Assembly: GCA_003158415.1 (NCBI GenBank)
Contig: PMJA01000112.1
Span: 6,632 to 12,320, forward strand
Source of the DNA: Methylobacter sp.
GTDB taxonomy: Bacteria; Pseudomonadota; Gammaproteobacteria; Methylococcales; Methylomonadaceae
DNA: 5,689 nucleotides
Direction of reading: 5' to 3'
Made by a program: the position numbers and the translations under genes. Under the pieces are notes generated by a model that was not told the origin of the DNA, ran no database searches, and was given only the letters and a program-made list of their open reading frames with translations. This document shows positions 5,408 to 5,689 of this stretch, piece by piece. Within the stretch, counting starts at the first letter, position 1; every line of letters begins with the position of its first letter.

Positions 5408-5689
5408 ATGAGTGTGGTTTTGAGAGTGATGAGTAAAATCAAAAATTTAATAAGGACAGCTGGGTTATTACTGGGAGTAGCAAGAAGATCTCGTTTTCCT
5501 GCAAAGATGTCGAATGATCCACTAAGAAGCACGGTTTGTTTTGTCTTGGGTAATGGGCCATCTCTAAATACAGATATAAACGAAGAGCTAGAAATTTTCC
5601 GTATGGGCGATATTTTTTGTGTTAACGATTTTGCGGAAACTGATCTATACGAAAACATACAGCCCAAACATTATGTATTCGCAGACCCA
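5408..5689 (+). CDS. Surface-glycan protein with GNGPSL motif, N-terminal part (possible glycosyltransferase; 3' end outside window)
   Basis: The ATG at 5408 opens a frame that runs without a stop to the right edge: 94 codons. AGGA nine bases upstream supports this start; an in-frame ATG at 5429 has poor spacing. After a basic N-terminal stretch (residues 1-33) comes CFVLGNGPSL (44-53), then DIFCVNDFAETD (68-79) and KHYVFADP (87-94). A GNGPSL loop followed by an [acidic/basic]xxxVN.F segment is typical of a group of proteins in O-antigen and flagellin-glycosylation loci. It recalls both the Maf/DUF115 family and the GT42 sialyltransferases (GNGPSL then RCNQF). Next to CMP-nonulosonate synthesis, a role in transferring that sugar is a reasonable guess, but the fragment is too short to decide. 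GC is about 38% over 5401-5689, lower than the operon before it. Confidence 0.6.
   Translation, partial: MSVVLRVMSKIKNLIRTAGLLLGVARRSRFPAKMSNDPLRSTVCFVLGNGPSLNTDINEELEIFRMGDIFCVNDFAETDLYENIQPKHYVFADP

Noticed and set aside
5320..5667. 115-codon open frame on the minus strand at the right edge
   Set aside because: It overlaps the SDR end and the GNGPSL gene, both better supported on the plus strand by motifs and ribosome-binding sites.

Overview
The window is a stretch of a bacterial surface-glycan or flagellin-glycosylation locus. It holds seven genes on the plus strand: five complete, one cut at each edge. Several products match the second half of the CMP-legionaminic acid (sialic-acid-like nonulosonate) route known from the Campylobacter ptm/leg genes. 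The organism is probably a Gram-negative bacterium, perhaps a pseudomonadote. That rests on gene content and the moderate, patchy GC content, not on any taxonomic marker. No rRNA, tRNA, transposase, IS end or CRISPR repeat was seen.

Layout: the C-terminal part of a PIG-L/LmbE-type deacetylase (2-451); a CBS-domain sugar-1-phosphate nucleotidyltransferase of the PtmE type (453-1526, GTG start); a CMP-nonulosonate synthetase of the NeuA/LegF/PtmB type (1523-2239); a Gfo/Idh/MocA-fold protein resembling PtmF (2236-3237); a class III PLP aminotransferase of the glutamate-1-semialdehyde type (3234-4526); an SDR oxidoreductase resembling PtmA (4563-5366); and the start of a protein with a GNGPSL motif, possibly a glycosyltransferase (5408 to the right edge). 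The first six form a tight operon: three junctions are 4-base ATGA overlaps. The only larger gap, before the SDR, holds a 9-codon minicistron that restores an ATGA junction. A weak hairpin with a T-run follows the SDR, and GC falls to about 38% in the last gene.

Working model: the PtmE-like enzyme makes the GDP-aminosugar entry compound. Upstream genes outside the window would supply the dehydratase, DegT-family aminotransferase, acetyltransferase, epimerase/hydrolase and synthase. The cytidylyltransferase then makes the CMP-activated sugar. The Gfo/Idh-like protein, the class III aminotransferase and the SDR sit together as a module that probably supplies or modifies an amino sugar. The deacetylase could free an amine for another acyl group, and the last gene may encode or assist the transferase. 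The class III aminotransferase between the PtmF- and PtmA-like genes, and the degenerate active-site motifs of the PtmF-like protein, are the least expected points.
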